Positions 17,392 through 27,408 of a stretch of DNA of 60,004 nt are shown one piece after another. Under the pieces are notes generated by a model, which was not told the DNA's origin, did no database searches, and saw nothing but the letters and a program-made list of their open reading frames with translations. The stretch's first letter is position 1; each line of letters begins with the position of its first letter. Position numbers and translations under genes: made by a program. The stretch lies in contig CAMDKK010000018.1 of NCBI GenBank assembly GCA_945901045.1, positions 1 to 60,004 of the forward strand. The letters run 5' to 3'. This DNA comes from Limnohabitans sp. Rim8. Lineage in GTDB: Bacteria; Pseudomonadota; Gammaproteobacteria; Burkholderiales; Burkholderiaceae_C.

Positions 17392-18288
17392 ATGGCTGCG
17401 ACTTTGGAGGGGCAGTTGGTGGTGGCAATTTCGTCACGGGCTTTGTTCGACTTTGAGGAGGAAAACCAACTCTTCGAGCAAACAGACGACCGGGCCTACA
17501 TGAAGCTGCAACTTGAGCGCTTGGAGGTGCCGGCCAAGCCGGGCGTGGCGTTTTCGCTGGTGCGCAAGTTGTTGGCCTTCAATGATGCCCATACGCAACG
17601 GGTCGAGGTGGTGATCTTGTCGCGCAACGATCCGGTCTCTGGCATGCGGGTGTTCCGTTCGGCGCAACACTACGGCTTGTCCATTCAGCGCGGCAGCTTC
17701 ACGCGGGGTCAATCGCCTTGGCGGTATTTAAAACCGCTGAATGCCAATCTGTTTTTGTCCACCCATTTGGCCGACGTGCGGGCCGCATTGGCTGCTGGCG
17801 TGCCTGCAGCGCAGGTCTATCCGCACTCCGCCCATGCCTCTGAAGCCCATCCGCACGAAGTGCGTATCGCCTTCGACGGCGATGCGGTGTTGTTTTCTGA
17901 CGAAGCCGAGCGGGTCTTTCAGTCCGAGGGTTTGTCGGCCTTTCAGGCGCATGAAAAAGACAAAGCGGCCCAGCCTTTGCTGGCCGGGCCCTTCAAGCCG
18001 CTGCTGGCGGCCCTGCACCGTCTGCAAAAAGAGGGGACCCCCGAGATGCGCATCCGCACCGCCTTGGTCACCGCGCGCAGTGCACCTGCCCACGAACGGG
18101 CGATTCGCACCCTGATGGACTGGAACATTGAGGTGGACGAAGCCATGTTTTTGGGCGGCTTGCCCAAGGGTGAGTTTTTGAAAGAGTTTGAACCCGATTT
18201 TTTCTTTGACGACCAGACCGGTCACATCGAATCTGCGGCAAGGCATGTGCCTTCGGGCCATGTGGCCAGCGGGATCAGCAACGACTGA
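17392..18288 (+). CDS. 5'-nucleotidase (cytosolic NT5C1-like family)
   Basis: 298 residues. The sequence matches bacterial proteins annotated as 5'-nucleotidase of the cytosolic IA/IB type. FDFEEENQLFEQ stands where the nucleophile loop is expected, RIAFDGDAVLFSDEAERVF carries the HAD-like DGDAVLFSDE motif, TALVTARSAPAHERAIRTLMDW follows, and FFDDQTGH lies near the C-terminus. Such enzymes dephosphorylate nucleoside monophosphates in the cytoplasm. The start at 17392 lies 2 bases after the gspF stop; an alternative start at 17377 overlaps gspF. Its position behind gspF is probably transcriptional convenience. Confidence 0.82.
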   Translation: MAATLEGQLVVAISSRALFDFEEENQLFEQTDDRAYMKLQLERLEVPAKPGVAFSLVRKLLAFNDAHTQRVEVVILSRNDPVSGMRVFRSAQHYGLSIQRGSFTRGQSPWRYLKPLNANLFLSTHLADVRAALAAGVPAAQVYPHSAHASEAHPHEVRIAFDGDAVLFSDEAERVFQSEGLSAFQAHEKDKAAQPLLAGPFKPLLAALHRLQKEGTPEMRIRTALVTARSAPAHERAIRTLMDWNIEVDEAMFLGGLPKGEFLKEFEPDFFFDDQTGHIESAARHVPSGHVASGISND

Positions 18289-18292
18289 TGAC

Positions 18293-19246
18293 TCAATCGA
18301 CTTGGACAGCCCGCCTGCGCCCTTCGCGCCGGGCGATCCAAACAGTAGAGAACAAAATCACCAAAGCGCCCAGCCAAGTCGATTGACTGGGCACGTCGCT
18401 GAACACCCACCAGCCCAAGAGGGCGGCCCAAATCAAATCCAGAAAACGCAGCGACTGGGTGGCCGATATGTCGGCCGTCTGAAACGCGCGAGTCAGGCTG
18501 TAATGGCCTGCAGTGCCCAAAATACCCGCCACAAAGAAACCCGCCCATTGCCACAGCGTGGGGTTTTGCCAGTGCATCAAGGCCATGGGAATGCTGAAGA
18601 TAGAGACCGTGATCGATTGCCACATGACAATCACACTCGGCCTCTCGTAACGGGTGAGGGCCTTGGTCATTAAAAATGAGGCCGCGAAAACAGGCGACGA
18701 TGCAAGCATGACCAGGTTGTACCAACCCCCATCACCGGTCATTTTGGGCAGCACCACCACCAGCACACCGGCAAACCCAATCATGGCTGCAATCCATCGG
18801 TCGCGGCGCATGGGTTCGCCCAAAAACCAGGCCGCCCCCAACATGATGAAGATCGGGCCGGTAAAGCCAATCGCGGTCATGTCGGCCAAGGGGATTTTCG
18901 GCAAGGCCGTGAACCACATGACCAAACCGATGGTATGAACCCCACCGCGCCAGAATTGGCCTTTGATATCGACAGGTTTGTAGGCCAAAAAACCCTCTCG
19001 CCAGAGCAAGGGCAGCATGATGAGCAGGCCGCAAAAATAGCGCAGAAAAAGCGCTTCGTAAGGGTCCATCTCCATGGAAAACTGACGGGCAATGGTATTG
19101 AGCAGTGAGAAAAGCAAACCACCCAGCGCCATCCACAACATGCCCCTGACGGGTGCAGGCCAAGACATCAATCGACGGCGAATGCGCAGATGAATGAGCG
19201 TCCACAGACGCTGTGATGAAGGGGGTGTGGGCTTGCGCGTGCTCAT
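18293..19246 (-). CDS. DMT-family transporter with two EamA domains
   Basis: 317 residues with ten predicted membrane segments in two EamA repeats. The first starts at GMLWMALGGLLFSLLNTIARQ, the second at YNLVMLASSPVFAASFLMTKAL, and the family motifs DMTAIGFTGPIFIMLGAAWFLGE and ATQSLRFLDLIWAALLGWWVF are clear. These inner-membrane proteins export metabolites or amino acids; the substrate cannot be inferred. The charged N-terminal 28 residues are cytoplasmic. It is convergent with the nucleotidase gene, with stops 4 bases apart. Confidence 0.88.
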   Translation of the reverse strand: MSTRKPTPPSSQRLWTLIHLRIRRRLMSWPAPVRGMLWMALGGLLFSLLNTIARQFSMEMDPYEALFLRYFCGLLIMLPLLWREGFLAYKPVDIKGQFWRGGVHTIGLVMWFTALPKIPLADMTAIGFTGPIFIMLGAAWFLGEPMRRDRWIAAMIGFAGVLVVVLPKMTGDGGWYNLVMLASSPVFAASFLMTKALTRYERPSVIVMWQSITVSIFSIPMALMHWQNPTLWQWAGFFVAGILGTAGHYSLTRAFQTADISATQSLRFLDLIWAALLGWWVFSDVPSQSTWLGALVILFSTVWIARREGRRRAVQVD

Positions 19247-19360
19247 CAGCGCAAGGGAACGGGAGCGGCTCGGAAAAGGGGATCAAGGTCAAAATTCACA
19301 CCCTGAATTTAAGGCCCATCAGGGCCCTTGTCAGTCGCTTGGGTTACCCCCGCTCTGCCT

Positions 19361-19382
19361 GCGCACCCCCTCAAAGGTGCGC
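19361..19382. other. Small hairpin downstream of htpX
   Basis: GCGCACC (19361-19367) and GGTGCGC (19376-19382) form a 7-bp inverted repeat just past the htpX stop codon. There is no T-tract, so it is a weak terminator candidate at best. Confidence 0.25.
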
Positions 19383-19389
19383 CGTGCAC

Positions 19390-20259
19390 TCAGCTGTTTT
19401 GCAAAGCTGCAATCCGCTCTTCAATCGGAGGGTGCGTCGAAAAAAGTTGGCCGATGCCGCCAGCGATACCGAAGGCTGCCACGCCCTTGGGCAACTCGGC
19501 CGTGTGCAATCCGCCCAATCGGGCCAAGGCGTTCATCATGGGCTGCTTGCGGCCCATGAGTTGAGCGGCACCGGCGTCTGCACGAAACTCACGGTGACGG
19601 CTGAACCAAGCCACGACCATGGACGCTGCAAAGCCAAGAACGATGTCCAGCACAAAAGAGGTCACGTAATAGCCGATGCCCGGACCGCTGCTGTTTTCGT
19701 CATTTTTACGCAGAAAACTGTCAACCGCGTAGCCAATGACCCGCGACAAGAACACCACAAAGGTGTTCATCACGCCTTGGATCAAGGTCATGGTCACCAT
19801 GTCGCCATTGGCGATGTGGGCCACTTCATGGGCCAGTACGGCTTCAATTTCTTCGTGGGTCATGCTTTGCAGCAAGCCCGTGGACACAGCTACCAGCGCC
19901 GAATTTTTGAAAGCGCCGGTCGCAAAGGCATTGGGTTCGCCTTCAAAAATGCCCACTTCGGGCATGCCGATCTGTGCGGTGTGGGCCAATTTTTGGACAG
20001 TGTTGATCAGCCAAGCCTGATCGGCATTTTGCGCTTGCTCAATGACTTGTACGCCCGAGCTCCACTTGGCCACCGGTTTGCTGATGAGCAAGGAAATAAA
20101 GGCGCCACCAAAGCCCATGACCAGGGCAAAACCCAACAAGGCACCCAAGTTCAAGCCATTGGAAGTGAGAAAGCGGTTCACACCCAGCAAGCTGGCCACG
20201 GTCCCCAATACCAGCACCACGGCCAGATTGGTCAGGATAAACAAAACGATACGCTTCAT
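19390..20259 (-). CDS. htpX: Membrane zinc metalloprotease HtpX
   Basis: 289 residues, the normal HtpX length. Two N-terminal membrane helices ([42 protein letters not shown]) precede the zinc motif in [13 protein letters not shown] (HExxH), followed by two more helices and the third ligand region in [15 protein letters not shown]. It degrades misfolded inner-membrane proteins, acting with FtsH in envelope stress. Single gene, with HtpX-typical [12 protein letters not shown] (here [13 protein letters not shown]) at the C-terminus. Confidence 0.96.
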   Translation of the reverse strand: MKRIVLFILTNLAVVLVLGTVASLLGVNRFLTSNGLNLGALLGFALVMGFGGAFISLLISKPVAKWSSGVQVIEQAQNADQAWLINTVQKLAHTAQIGMPEVGIFEGEPNAFATGAFKNSALVAVSTGLLQSMTHEEIEAVLAHEVAHIANGDMVTMTLIQGVMNTFVVFLSRVIGYAVDSFLRKNDENSSGPGIGYYVTSFVLDIVLGFAASMVVAWFSRHREFRADAGAAQLMGRKQPMMNALARLGGLHTAELPKGVAAFGIAGGIGQLFSTHPPIEERIAALQNS

Positions 20260-20390
20260 GGTATTTTCACAAATCGCCCGGCGAAGGCCAAGCTCATACG
20301 TGAAATATGCGGGTGATGGCCGGCAAAATCAAGTCACCCTTCTTTATTCCCCTGAAAATTCACGGGTAAATCACACTAAATAGACATCCT

Positions 20391-20441
20391 TGTGGGAGTT
20401 GCCTGCAGGCGATGACCCCTGCAGCACAATCGCTTACAGGC
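20391..20441. repeat. REP-like palindromic element
   Basis: TGTGGGAG (20391-20398) precedes an imperfect hairpin. GCCTG (20401-20405) pairs with CAGGC (20437-20441), and GCGAT (20409-20413) pairs with ATCGC (20429-20433), around a mismatched CAG/TTA. A GGAG-type tetranucleotide next to a mismatched palindrome is the layout of REP elements mobilised by RAYT transposases. Only one copy is visible here, so the family cannot be confirmed. Confidence 0.4.
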
Positions 20442-20464
20442 AGGCTTAAAAACCCATCCCTCGC

Positions 20465-21274
20465 TCACTGGGGCGTAACAGATGGAGGGTGGCGTGCCGG
20501 GCGAAACACACCATCGTCGGCATAAAAAGACGGTTCTTGGTTGGCAGGCCACCAACCCGGCACACCCAAAACAGGCATCGGGCAAAAGGGCTTGGATGCC
20601 AGTTTGCCAGCCAGCAGGTCGTGCGCCAGCCAAGCGTCAATGGCAGGTAAATCGGCCAATCCCTGTGGCACGCGCCACACGTGGACCGTGATTGATTTGT
20701 AGGGCTGAACCAGTTTCTCCAGTGCCGCATGGCCAAAAGTCAACCAACGGACTTCCTGCCAGAGGGGCCGCAACGCCACAAAGGCCTCGTGCCAGTGCCG
20801 CTCAGCCAGGGCCAGCCACAACGCATCAGGGGCCTGCAAGAGTGCCGCGTTTTCGTCGAATACGGTGGCCGCGTCGCGCAGTGGGCCGCGCACTGCGCCC
20901 ACGCCGGCCTGTGCAATGGCCTGGCCTTGCAACACGTTCAAGCGCAGCTTGGTCAGGGGAAAATGCATCCAACACAGGGCATTGAAAAAGTCATGCAGAC
21001 CTTCCCGCGTGGGCACGCAGCGATGGGTGAAAATGAATTCTTCGTAGGCTTGGCCTGCGGGCAACTCGGTTTGCGGCACAAAGCGCACCGGCGCACCGTT
21101 TTGCATGTTCAAGGCTTCGGCTTGCGGCATACCGCCCGCAATAAGTTGGGCCAATGGCTCACCCACCGCGCGCCAATCGGCCAGCCAAGGGGCTGACCAA
21201 TCGATGTCAGCCACACTTGGCGGCAGACCCCGCGTCAGACAGGTCGTCAGAGCTGACTTCAGACCAATCGCCAT
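20465..21274 (-). CDS. DUF3025 domain-containing protein
   Basis: 269 residues. The DUF3025 core is recognisable in [31 protein letters not shown] and in the C-terminal [31 protein letters not shown]. The family has no known biochemical role; it is widespread in beta- and gammaproteobacteria. No signal peptide or membrane segment is evident, so it is probably cytoplasmic. The start overlaps the last 16 bases of pyrC, so the two are probably translated from one mRNA. Confidence 0.88.
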   Translation of the reverse strand: MAIGLKSALTTCLTRGLPPSVADIDWSAPWLADWRAVGEPLAQLIAGGMPQAEALNMQNGAPVRFVPQTELPAGQAYEEFIFTHRCVPTREGLHDFFNALCWMHFPLTKLRLNVLQGQAIAQAGVGAVRGPLRDAATVFDENAALLQAPDALWLALAERHWHEAFVALRPLWQEVRWLTFGHAALEKLVQPYKSITVHVWRVPQGLADLPAIDAWLAHDLLAGKLASKPFCPMPVLGVPGWWPANQEPSFYADDGVFRPARHPPSVTPQ

Positions 21275-22290
21275 GGCAAAGCTTCGCCAGAGCGCAGGGG
21301 TTTGAGTTCGGTTTGGCCAAAGGCAAACGACTCGGGCGGGGTCCAGCTTTCATGGCGCAAGGTGATGGTGCCGGTGTTGCGCGGCAAGCCATAAAAATCA
21401 GCGCCATTGAAACTGGCAAAGGCTTCGAGCTGGTGCAAGCCCCCGGCATTGTCAAAGGCTTCGGCGTACATCTCAATCGCCGCGTGTGCGGTGTAGCAAC
21501 CTGCGCAGCCGCTGGCGTGCTCTTTCAAGTGGGCCGAGTGCGGCGCGCTGTCGGTACCTAAAAAGAAACGTGGATTGCCGCTGATCGCCGCAGCCACCAA
21601 GGCTTGGCGGTGGGTTTCGCGCTTGAGCACCGGCAAGCAGTAGTAATGCGGGCGAATGCCACCCGTGAAAATAGCGTTGCGGTTGTACAGCAAATGGTGC
21701 GCCGTGAGGGTCGCGCCGATGAAGCGGTCGCCGCCAGCCACGTACTGGGCCGCCTCTTGCGTGGTGATGTGCTCGAAGACGATCTTCAGCTCGGGAAAGT
21801 CGCGTCGCAAAGGAATCAACTGCGTCTCGATGAAGACGGCTTCGCGGTCAAACAAATCAATGTCCGGCGAAGTCACTTCGCCATGCAGCAACAACAACAA
21901 GCCTTGGCGTTGCATGGCTTCGAGCACGGGGTAAATTTTGCGCAGGTCGGTCACGCCCGCGTCGCTGTTGGTGGTGGCACCCGCAGGATACAGTTTGCAG
22001 GCCACCGCCCCCGCCGCCTTGGCACGCACAATTTCTTCGGGTGGCAAATTGTCGGTCAGATACAAGGTCATCAAGGGCTCAAAACGCATGCCCGGTGGCA
22101 CGGCTTGGCGAATCCGCTCGGCATAAGCCAGCGCCTGCTCCGCGGTGGTGATCGGCGGCTTCAAGTTAGGCATGATGATGGCGCGGCCAAACTGGGCGGC
22201 CGTGTGCGGCACAACCGCTGCCAAGGCGTCGCCGTCGCGCACATGCAGATGCCAATCGTCGGGGCGGGTGATGGTGATTTCGGTGTTCAT
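21259..22290 (-). CDS. pyrC: Dihydroorotase (class II, PyrC)
   Basis: 343 residues. Zinc ligands are visible in [11 protein letters not shown] near the N-terminus, in LLLLHGEVT and in VFEHITT, and the carbamylated lysine lies in [17 protein letters not shown]. The C-terminal loop has [10 protein letters not shown]. It cyclises N-carbamoyl-aspartate to dihydroorotate in pyrimidine synthesis. It is the first gene of a two-gene unit with the DUF3025 gene and is divergent from the aap transporter. Confidence 0.96.
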   Translation of the reverse strand: MNTEITITRPDDWHLHVRDGDALAAVVPHTAAQFGRAIIMPNLKPPITTAEQALAYAERIRQAVPPGMRFEPLMTLYLTDNLPPEEIVRAKAAGAVACKLYPAGATTNSDAGVTDLRKIYPVLEAMQRQGLLLLLHGEVTSPDIDLFDREAVFIETQLIPLRRDFPELKIVFEHITTQEAAQYVAGGDRFIGATLTAHHLLYNRNAIFTGGIRPHYYCLPVLKRETHRQALVAAAISGNPRFFLGTDSAPHSAHLKEHASGCAGCYTAHAAIEMYAEAFDNAGGLHQLEAFASFNGADFYGLPRNTGTITLRHESWTPPESFAFGQTELKPLRSGEALPWRLV

Positions 22291-22407
22291 GGCTGTATTG
22301 TCCCAAATCGGGCGACTGCTTGGGTAGCGAAGCTATTCACTTGGTGGTAACCCGTTGAAATGAAATCTGTTTTTCATGCAAAATGATTTTTTTTTGAAGA
22401 GCACACC

Positions 22408-23451
22408 ATGCAAACTGTTCAATCTCTGATTCACCGCCCTTGGCTTGCAGCCTCTCTGTTGGCCGCCATGACCACCTTGTCTTTGCCCGCTATGGCCGGC
22501 AAAACCCTGGACACCATCAAAACGCGCGGCAGCTTGAACTGCGGTGTGAACACCAGTTTGCCAGGTTTTTCTGCGGCTGACAGCCAAGGAAATTGGTCAG
22601 GCCTTGACGTGGATGTGTGCAAAGCGGTGGCCGCCACGCTTCTCAATGATGCGAGCAAAGTCAAATGGACCCCGCTGAATGCGTCCCAGCGTTTTGCCGT
22701 CTTGCAGGCCGGCGAGATTGACATCCTTTCGCGCAACACCACCTGGACCTTGAACCGCGATGCCTCGCTGGGCCTGCATTTTACGGGCACCACCTACTAT
22801 GACGGCCAAGGCTTCATGGTCACTAAAAAGTCCAAGATCACCAGCGCCAAGAGTTTGAAAGGTGCCACGGTGTGCGTGCAATCGGGCACCACCACCGAAA
22901 AGAACCTGAACGACTTTTCCAAAATGAACAAGCTGAACATCAAACCCGTGGTGTTTGACACACTGGAAGCGACCAACAAAGCCTACTTTTCAGGTCGTTG
23001 CCAGGCTTACACCACCGATGCTTCGGGCCTGGCCTCGGTGCGCAACAAGGAAGCCGGCAACCCGGATGACCACGTCATCTTGCCCGACCTGATCTCTAAA
23101 GAACCGCTTGGCCCCAGCGTACGGCGTGGCGATGACGAGTTTTTTGCGATTGTGAAATGGGTTGTTTTTGCCCTGATTGAAGCCGAAGAATATGGCATCA
23201 CACAAGCCAATGTAGACCAAATGAAGAGCAGCACCGACCCGGTGGTGCTGCGCATTCTGGGCGCCTCGGAAGATACGGGCAAGTTACTCGGCCTGGACAA
23301 AGAATGGGCCTACCGCGCCATCAAAGCTGTCGGCAACTATGGCGAAATGTTCGAACGCAATGTGGGCCCCAAGTCCACCCTTAAGTTACCACGCGGTCTG
23401 AACAACCAGTGGAACAAGGGCGGCTTGATGTATGCGCCGCCCGTTCGATAA
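22408..23451 (+). CDS. aapJ: General L-amino acid ABC transporter, periplasmic binding protein (AapJ type)
   Basis: 347 residues. A Sec signal peptide ends at LPAMAG, followed by a family 3 solute-binding domain starting KTLDTIKTRGSLNCGVNTSLPGFSAADSQGNWSGLDVDVCKAVAA, the AapJ/BztA hallmark. It captures polar amino acids in the periplasm and delivers them to the AapQM permease. First gene of the aapJQMP operon; the next start is 3 bases after its stop. The ATG follows a GAAGAG ribosome-binding site. Confidence 0.92.
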   Translation: MQTVQSLIHRPWLAASLLAAMTTLSLPAMAGKTLDTIKTRGSLNCGVNTSLPGFSAADSQGNWSGLDVDVCKAVAATLLNDASKVKWTPLNASQRFAVLQAGEIDILSRNTTWTLNRDASLGLHFTGTTYYDGQGFMVTKKSKITSAKSLKGATVCVQSGTTTEKNLNDFSKMNKLNIKPVVFDTLEATNKAYFSGRCQAYTTDASGLASVRNKEAGNPDDHVILPDLISKEPLGPSVRRGDDEFFAIVKWVVFALIEAEEYGITQANVDQMKSSTDPVVLRILGASEDTGKLLGLDKEWAYRAIKAVGNYGEMFERNVGPKSTLKLPRGLNNQWNKGGLMYAPPVR

Positions 23452-23454
23452 CTG

Positions 23455-24657
23455 GTGATCCCCCACATACCGCCCACACGGCCACCACCACCGCGCTCTC
23501 GCGCCTGGTCCTGGCGCAGCCAGGCCTTTCGAGGCCTGGTCTACCAGATTTTGACCCTGGTGCTGCTTGTGTTGGCCATCACTTACCTGATGTCCAACAC
23601 GTTCGCGAACATGCGCACGCGCGGGATTCAAAGTGGTTTCGATTTCTTTTTACAACCGGCAGGCTTTGCCATTGGCGAAAGCCTGTTCGAGTTTGACTCG
23701 GCACAAGGCTACTGGGTGGCTTACCTCGTGGGTTTGTCCAACACCTTGCGCGTGGCGCTGGTCGGCATTGTCTTGGCCACGCTGCTGGGCACGTTGATCG
23801 GCATTGGCCGGCTGTCCGACAACCTGCTGGTGCGCGGACTGTGCGCGGTGCACGTTGAAGTGACGCGCAACATTCCCTTGCTGTTGCAGTTGTTCATGTG
23901 GTATTTCGCCATGACCGAATTGCTGCCTTCGATCGAAGAACCGCTGCGGCCCATGGCCCATGTGTTCTTCAGCAAAAATGGTTTGCAATACCCGCTACCC
24001 GAGTGGTCTGCTGGACATTGGGGCACCGTGTTCGGTCTGCTGGCCGGTGTTTTTGCCTGGTGGGCTTGGGTCCGCAGGGCGGTCCACCAATTTGAAGCCA
24101 CTGGGCAATTCCGCCCTGCACGCACCCACCTGACAGGGGTGGCGATGTGGCTGGCGCTCACGTTTTTAGGCTGGTTGGCGGGCGGCGCGCCTGGCGAGCT
24201 CAGCATCCCTGAAGTCACCGAAATCAATCTGGTCGGTGGCGGCGCCGTCACACCCGAGTATTTGACTTTGCTGATCGGTTTGTCGATCTACACCTCGGGT
24301 TACATTGCCGAGGTGGTGCGCTCAGGCATCCAATCGGTGGCCTATGGCCAGCACGAAGCCGCGGTGGCGCTGGGCCTGTCGCGTTCGGCAGAATTGCGGC
24401 TGGTGCAATTGCCGCAGGCGCTGCGGGTGATCATTCCGCCACTGACCAGCCAGTACCTGAATCTGATCAAAAATTCTTCGCTGGCCGTGGCCGTCGGCTA
24501 CCCCGATCTGGTTTCCATTGGCTCGACAGCACTGAACCAAACAGGCCGCGCCATCGAATGCATTGCGGTCCTGATGCTGTGCTATCTGACACTCAGTTTG
24601 TTGACCTCAGCCGCCATGAACCTGTACAACCGCCGTGTGCGTATTCAGGACCGCTGA
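23455..24657 (+). CDS. aapQ: General L-amino acid ABC permease subunit (AapQ type)
   Basis: 400 residues with a GTG start at 23455. AapQ/BztB-type permeases are longer than usual: an extra N-terminal helix (LTLVLLVLAITYLMSNTFANM) and a long insert separate the helices. The EAA-like permease motif is GQHEAAVALGLSRSAELRLVQLPQALRVIIPPLTSQYLNLIKNSSLA. It forms the membrane channel with AapM. The stop overlaps the next ATG (TGATG). Confidence 0.9.
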   Translation: MIPHIPPTRPPPPRSRAWSWRSQAFRGLVYQILTLVLLVLAITYLMSNTFANMRTRGIQSGFDFFLQPAGFAIGESLFEFDSAQGYWVAYLVGLSNTLRVALVGIVLATLLGTLIGIGRLSDNLLVRGLCAVHVEVTRNIPLLLQLFMWYFAMTELLPSIEEPLRPMAHVFFSKNGLQYPLPEWSAGHWGTVFGLLAGVFAWWAWVRRAVHQFEATGQFRPARTHLTGVAMWLALTFLGWLAGGAPGELSIPEVTEINLVGGGAVTPEYLTLLIGLSIYTSGYIAEVVRSGIQSVAYGQHEAAVALGLSRSAELRLVQLPQALRVIIPPLTSQYLNLIKNSSLAVAVGYPDLVSIGSTALNQTGRAIECIAVLMLCYLTLSLLTSAAMNLYNRRVRIQDR

Positions 24658-25763
24658 TGACCCCCACTGTCTTTACCCCACTTGCTGCGCGACAGCCGCC
24701 ATCGGATGCAATCGGAGTTTGGCCCTGGTTACGCAGGCATTTTTTTGGCAGCGCCGCCAACAGCTTCTTGACTCTTTTGGTGTTGGCCTTGTTGTTGGTG
24801 GCCTTGCCCCCGCTCTTCAATTGGGCGATTTTGAATGCGGTGGTACAAGCCGACAATGCGGCTTGCCGCGCCGCCGAGGGCGTGGGTGCTTGCTGGGGTT
24901 TGGTGGCTGAAAAAGGACGTCTCATCCTGTTTGGTCGCTACCCTTATGAGGAACAGTGGCGGCCCTTGATCGCATCGGCGCTGCTGGTGCTGCTGCTGGT
25001 GATGAGTTGCCTTCGCTTTTTTTGGCGTCCCGCCTTGGTGTTGGCCTGGGTTGTGGTTTTCACGGTTTTTTATGGGCTCATGAAAGGCAGTGTTGCAGGC
25101 CTGCCCCCAGTCGACACCGATCGCTGGGGCGGTCTGCCCTTGACGCTGCTGCTGTCGAGCGTGAGTCTGGTGGTGGCGTTTCCGCTGGCGATTTTGCTGG
25201 CGCTGGGACGTCAGTCGCAACTGCCGGCCATCCGCACGCTGTGCGTGATTTTCATTGAGTTCGTTCGGGGTGTGCCGCTCATATCGGTACTCTTCATGGC
25301 CTCTTTCATCCTGCCGCTGCTGATGCCACAAGGCGCCAAGATCGACGTGTTGGTGCGGGTGCTGATTGGCATGACCTTGTTCACCGCGGCGTACCTGGCC
25401 GAGGTCATTCGGGGTGGCTTGCAAGCCCTGCCCAAAGGTCAGATTGAAGCGGCACATTCACTGGGACTGGGCTACTGGCAAATTCAACGCAAAATCGTTT
25501 TACCCCAAGCACTGCGCCTGGTGGTACCGGCCATCGTTAACACCTTCATTGGTGCCTTCAAGGACACGTCGCTGGTGACCATCGTGAGTTTGTACGACCT
25601 GACGGGTGCGGTTCAATTGGCACTGGGTGACGCCGATTGGCGCAAATTTTTCATGGAAGGCCAACTCTTTGTTGCGGCCATTTATTTCATCGCCTGTTTT
25701 GCCATGTCGCGCTACAGCCAGTGGCTTGAAGGCCACCTGAATACCGGAACCCGGAGACAGTAA
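24657..25763 (+). CDS. aapM: General L-amino acid ABC permease subunit (AapM type)
   Basis: 368 residues from the ATG overlapping the aapQ stop. The upstream in-frame stretch belongs to aapQ in another frame. Membrane helices flank a central domain, and the permease coupling motif is [47 protein letters not shown]. It is the second channel subunit of the importer. The next gene begins one base after its stop. Confidence 0.92.
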   Translation: MTPTVFTPLAARQPPSDAIGVWPWLRRHFFGSAANSFLTLLVLALLLVALPPLFNWAILNAVVQADNAACRAAEGVGACWGLVAEKGRLILFGRYPYEEQWRPLIASALLVLLLVMSCLRFFWRPALVLAWVVVFTVFYGLMKGSVAGLPPVDTDRWGGLPLTLLLSSVSLVVAFPLAILLALGRQSQLPAIRTLCVIFIEFVRGVPLISVLFMASFILPLLMPQGAKIDVLVRVLIGMTLFTAAYLAEVIRGGLQALPKGQIEAAHSLGLGYWQIQRKIVLPQALRLVVPAIVNTFIGAFKDTSLVTIVSLYDLTGAVQLALGDADWRKFFMEGQLFVAAIYFIACFAMSRYSQWLEGHLNTGTRRQ

Positions 25764-25764
25764 G

Positions 25765-26517
25765 ATGTCCACGACCACCCACACGCCCATCATCGAATTC
25801 TCTAAAGTCAACAAATGGTTTGGCAACTTCCATGTGCTGCGCGATATCGATTTATCAGTAGCCCGTGGGGAGCGCATCGTGGTCTGCGGACCCTCCGGCT
25901 CTGGCAAATCCACCTTGATCCGCTGCATCAACCGCCTTGAAGAACACCAGACAGGGCGTCTGACGGTGGAAGGCGTTGAGCTGAGCGACGACGTGCAAGC
26001 CATCGAATCTGTGCGCCGTCAGGTGGGCATGGTGTTTCAGCAATTCAACCTGTTCCCGCATCTGACGGTACTGGACAACCTGACCTTGGCCCCCATGTGG
26101 GTGGGCAAGGTGCCCAAGGCCCAAGCCGAAGAGCGGGCCATGCAGCAACTGCAGCGTGTGCGCATTGCCGAACAAGCGCACAAGTACCCGCTGCAGCTGT
26201 CGGGCGGTCAACAGCAACGCGTGGCGATTGCCCGTGCGCTGTGCCTGACGCCCAAGATCATGCTGTTTGACGAGCCGACTTCAGCACTCGACCCCGAAAT
26301 GATCAACGAAGTGCTGGACGTGATGGTTGAGCTGGCAAACCAAGGCATCACGATGGTTTGCGTCACCCACGAAATGGGCTTTGCTCGGCAAGTGGCTGAC
26401 CGTGTGATCTTCATGGACGAAGGGCAGATCGTCGAGCAAAACACGGCGGCGGCCTTCTTTGACCATCCGCAAAACGAACGCACGCAAGACTTTTTGTCAA
26501 AAATCCTGGCGCATTGA
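25765..26517 (+). CDS. aapP: General L-amino acid ABC transporter ATPase (AapP type)
   Basis: 250 residues. Walker [11 protein letters not shown]-loop [21 protein letters not shown], signature [15 protein letters not shown], Walker [15 protein letters not shown] and the H-loop VTHEMGFAR are all intact. It energises amino-acid uptake through AapQM. It is the last gene of the operon; the hairpin repeats downstream are the only candidates for 3' end formation. Confidence 0.95.
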   Translation: MSTTTHTPIIEFSKVNKWFGNFHVLRDIDLSVARGERIVVCGPSGSGKSTLIRCINRLEEHQTGRLTVEGVELSDDVQAIESVRRQVGMVFQQFNLFPHLTVLDNLTLAPMWVGKVPKAQAEERAMQQLQRVRIAEQAHKYPLQLSGGQQQRVAIARALCLTPKIMLFDEPTSALDPEMINEVLDVMVELANQGITMVCVTHEMGFARQVADRVIFMDEGQIVEQNTAAAFFDHPQNERTQDFLSKILAH

Positions 26518-26525
26518 AAACGCAA

Positions 26526-26640
26526 CGTCGGACCTGAAGATGCCGACCTACAAGACACAGGCACCAAGGGCCTTTTCAGCAGTCCAGCAGGTCGGAGCTT
26601 TAGCTCCGACATGCCTTGCGCTGGCAGCAAGGGCCTGTTC
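26526..26640. repeat. Diverged tandem duplication containing two hairpins, between convergent transporter operons
   Basis: Two successive units of about 65 bases line up. The first starts GTCGGACCTGAAGATGCCGAC (from 26527) and runs to CAAGGGCCTTTTCAG. The second starts GTCGGAGCTTTAGCTCCGAC (26591-26610) and runs to CAAGGGCCTGTTCAG. Each unit opens with an inverted repeat and ends with the same CAAGGGCCT-TTCAG segment. The second hairpin is a perfect 9-bp stem with a TT turn. The units lie between the 3' ends of aapP and gltL, where they may block transcription from both sides. Confidence 0.6.
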
Positions 26641-27376
26641 AGTGCTGCAAAATTTTGTTCAGAAAATCTTTGGTTCGGGGCTGGCGGTTTTCGGGGTGAT
26701 TGAAGAACTCGTCTTTGGAGCAGTCTTCTAGGATGCGGCCACCCACATCGATAAAAATCACGCGATTGGCCACTTTGCGGGCAAAGCCCATCTCGTGCGT
26801 GACCACCATCATGGTCATGCCTTCCTGGGCCAGCTGCACCATCACGTCCAGCACCTCGCCGACCATCTCGGGGTCGAGCGCCGAGGTGGGCTCGTCGAAC
26901 AGCATGACGATCGGGTCCATTGACAAAGCACGGGCAATCGCAACACGTTGCTGCTGACCGCCAGACAGTTGACCCGGAAATTTATCTTTGTGCGCCAGCA
27001 GACCGACGCGGTCCAGCATTTTCAGGCCGCGTTCTTGGGCCTCGGCTTCACTGCGCCCCAGCACTTTGATCTGCGCAATGGTCAAATTTTCTGTGACGGA
27101 CAGATGCGGGAACAACTCAAAGCTCTGAAACACCATGCCCACACGGGCGCGCAGTTTGGGCAAATCGGTTTGCGCATCGGTGATGGAGACGCCGTCAACA
27201 TGGATGCTGCCTTGCTGCACCGGCTCCAGGGCATTGACGGTTTTGATCAAGGTTGATTTACCCGAACCCGAAGGCCCGCACACCACGACCACATCGCCTT
27301 TTTTGATGTTCACCGAACAGTCGTTGAGCACTTGCACAGGGCCGTACCATTTAGATACATTTTTGATTTCAATCAT
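26639..27376 (-). CDS. gltL: Glutamate/aspartate ABC transporter ATPase (GltL type)
   Basis: 245 residues from [12 protein letters not shown] at 27376, which has an excellent GGAGAG ribosome-binding site; the longer frame upstream is not used. Walker [11 protein letters not shown]-loop [13 protein letters not shown], signature [15 protein letters not shown], Walker [16 protein letters not shown] and VTHEMGFAR are present. It energises acidic amino-acid uptake with GltJK. It is last in the gltIJKL order on the minus strand. Confidence 0.93.
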   Translation of the reverse strand: MIEIKNVSKWYGPVQVLNDCSVNIKKGDVVVVCGPSGSGKSTLIKTVNALEPVQQGSIHVDGVSITDAQTDLPKLRARVGMVFQSFELFPHLSVTENLTIAQIKVLGRSEAEAQERGLKMLDRVGLLAHKDKFPGQLSGGQQQRVAIARALSMDPIVMLFDEPTSALDPEMVGEVLDVMVQLAQEGMTMMVVTHEMGFARKVANRVIFIDVGGRILEDCSKDEFFNHPENRQPRTKDFLNKILQH

Positions 27377-27408
27377 TTTTCTCTCCGAATTTGAGTCGAC
27401 CTGGGTCT

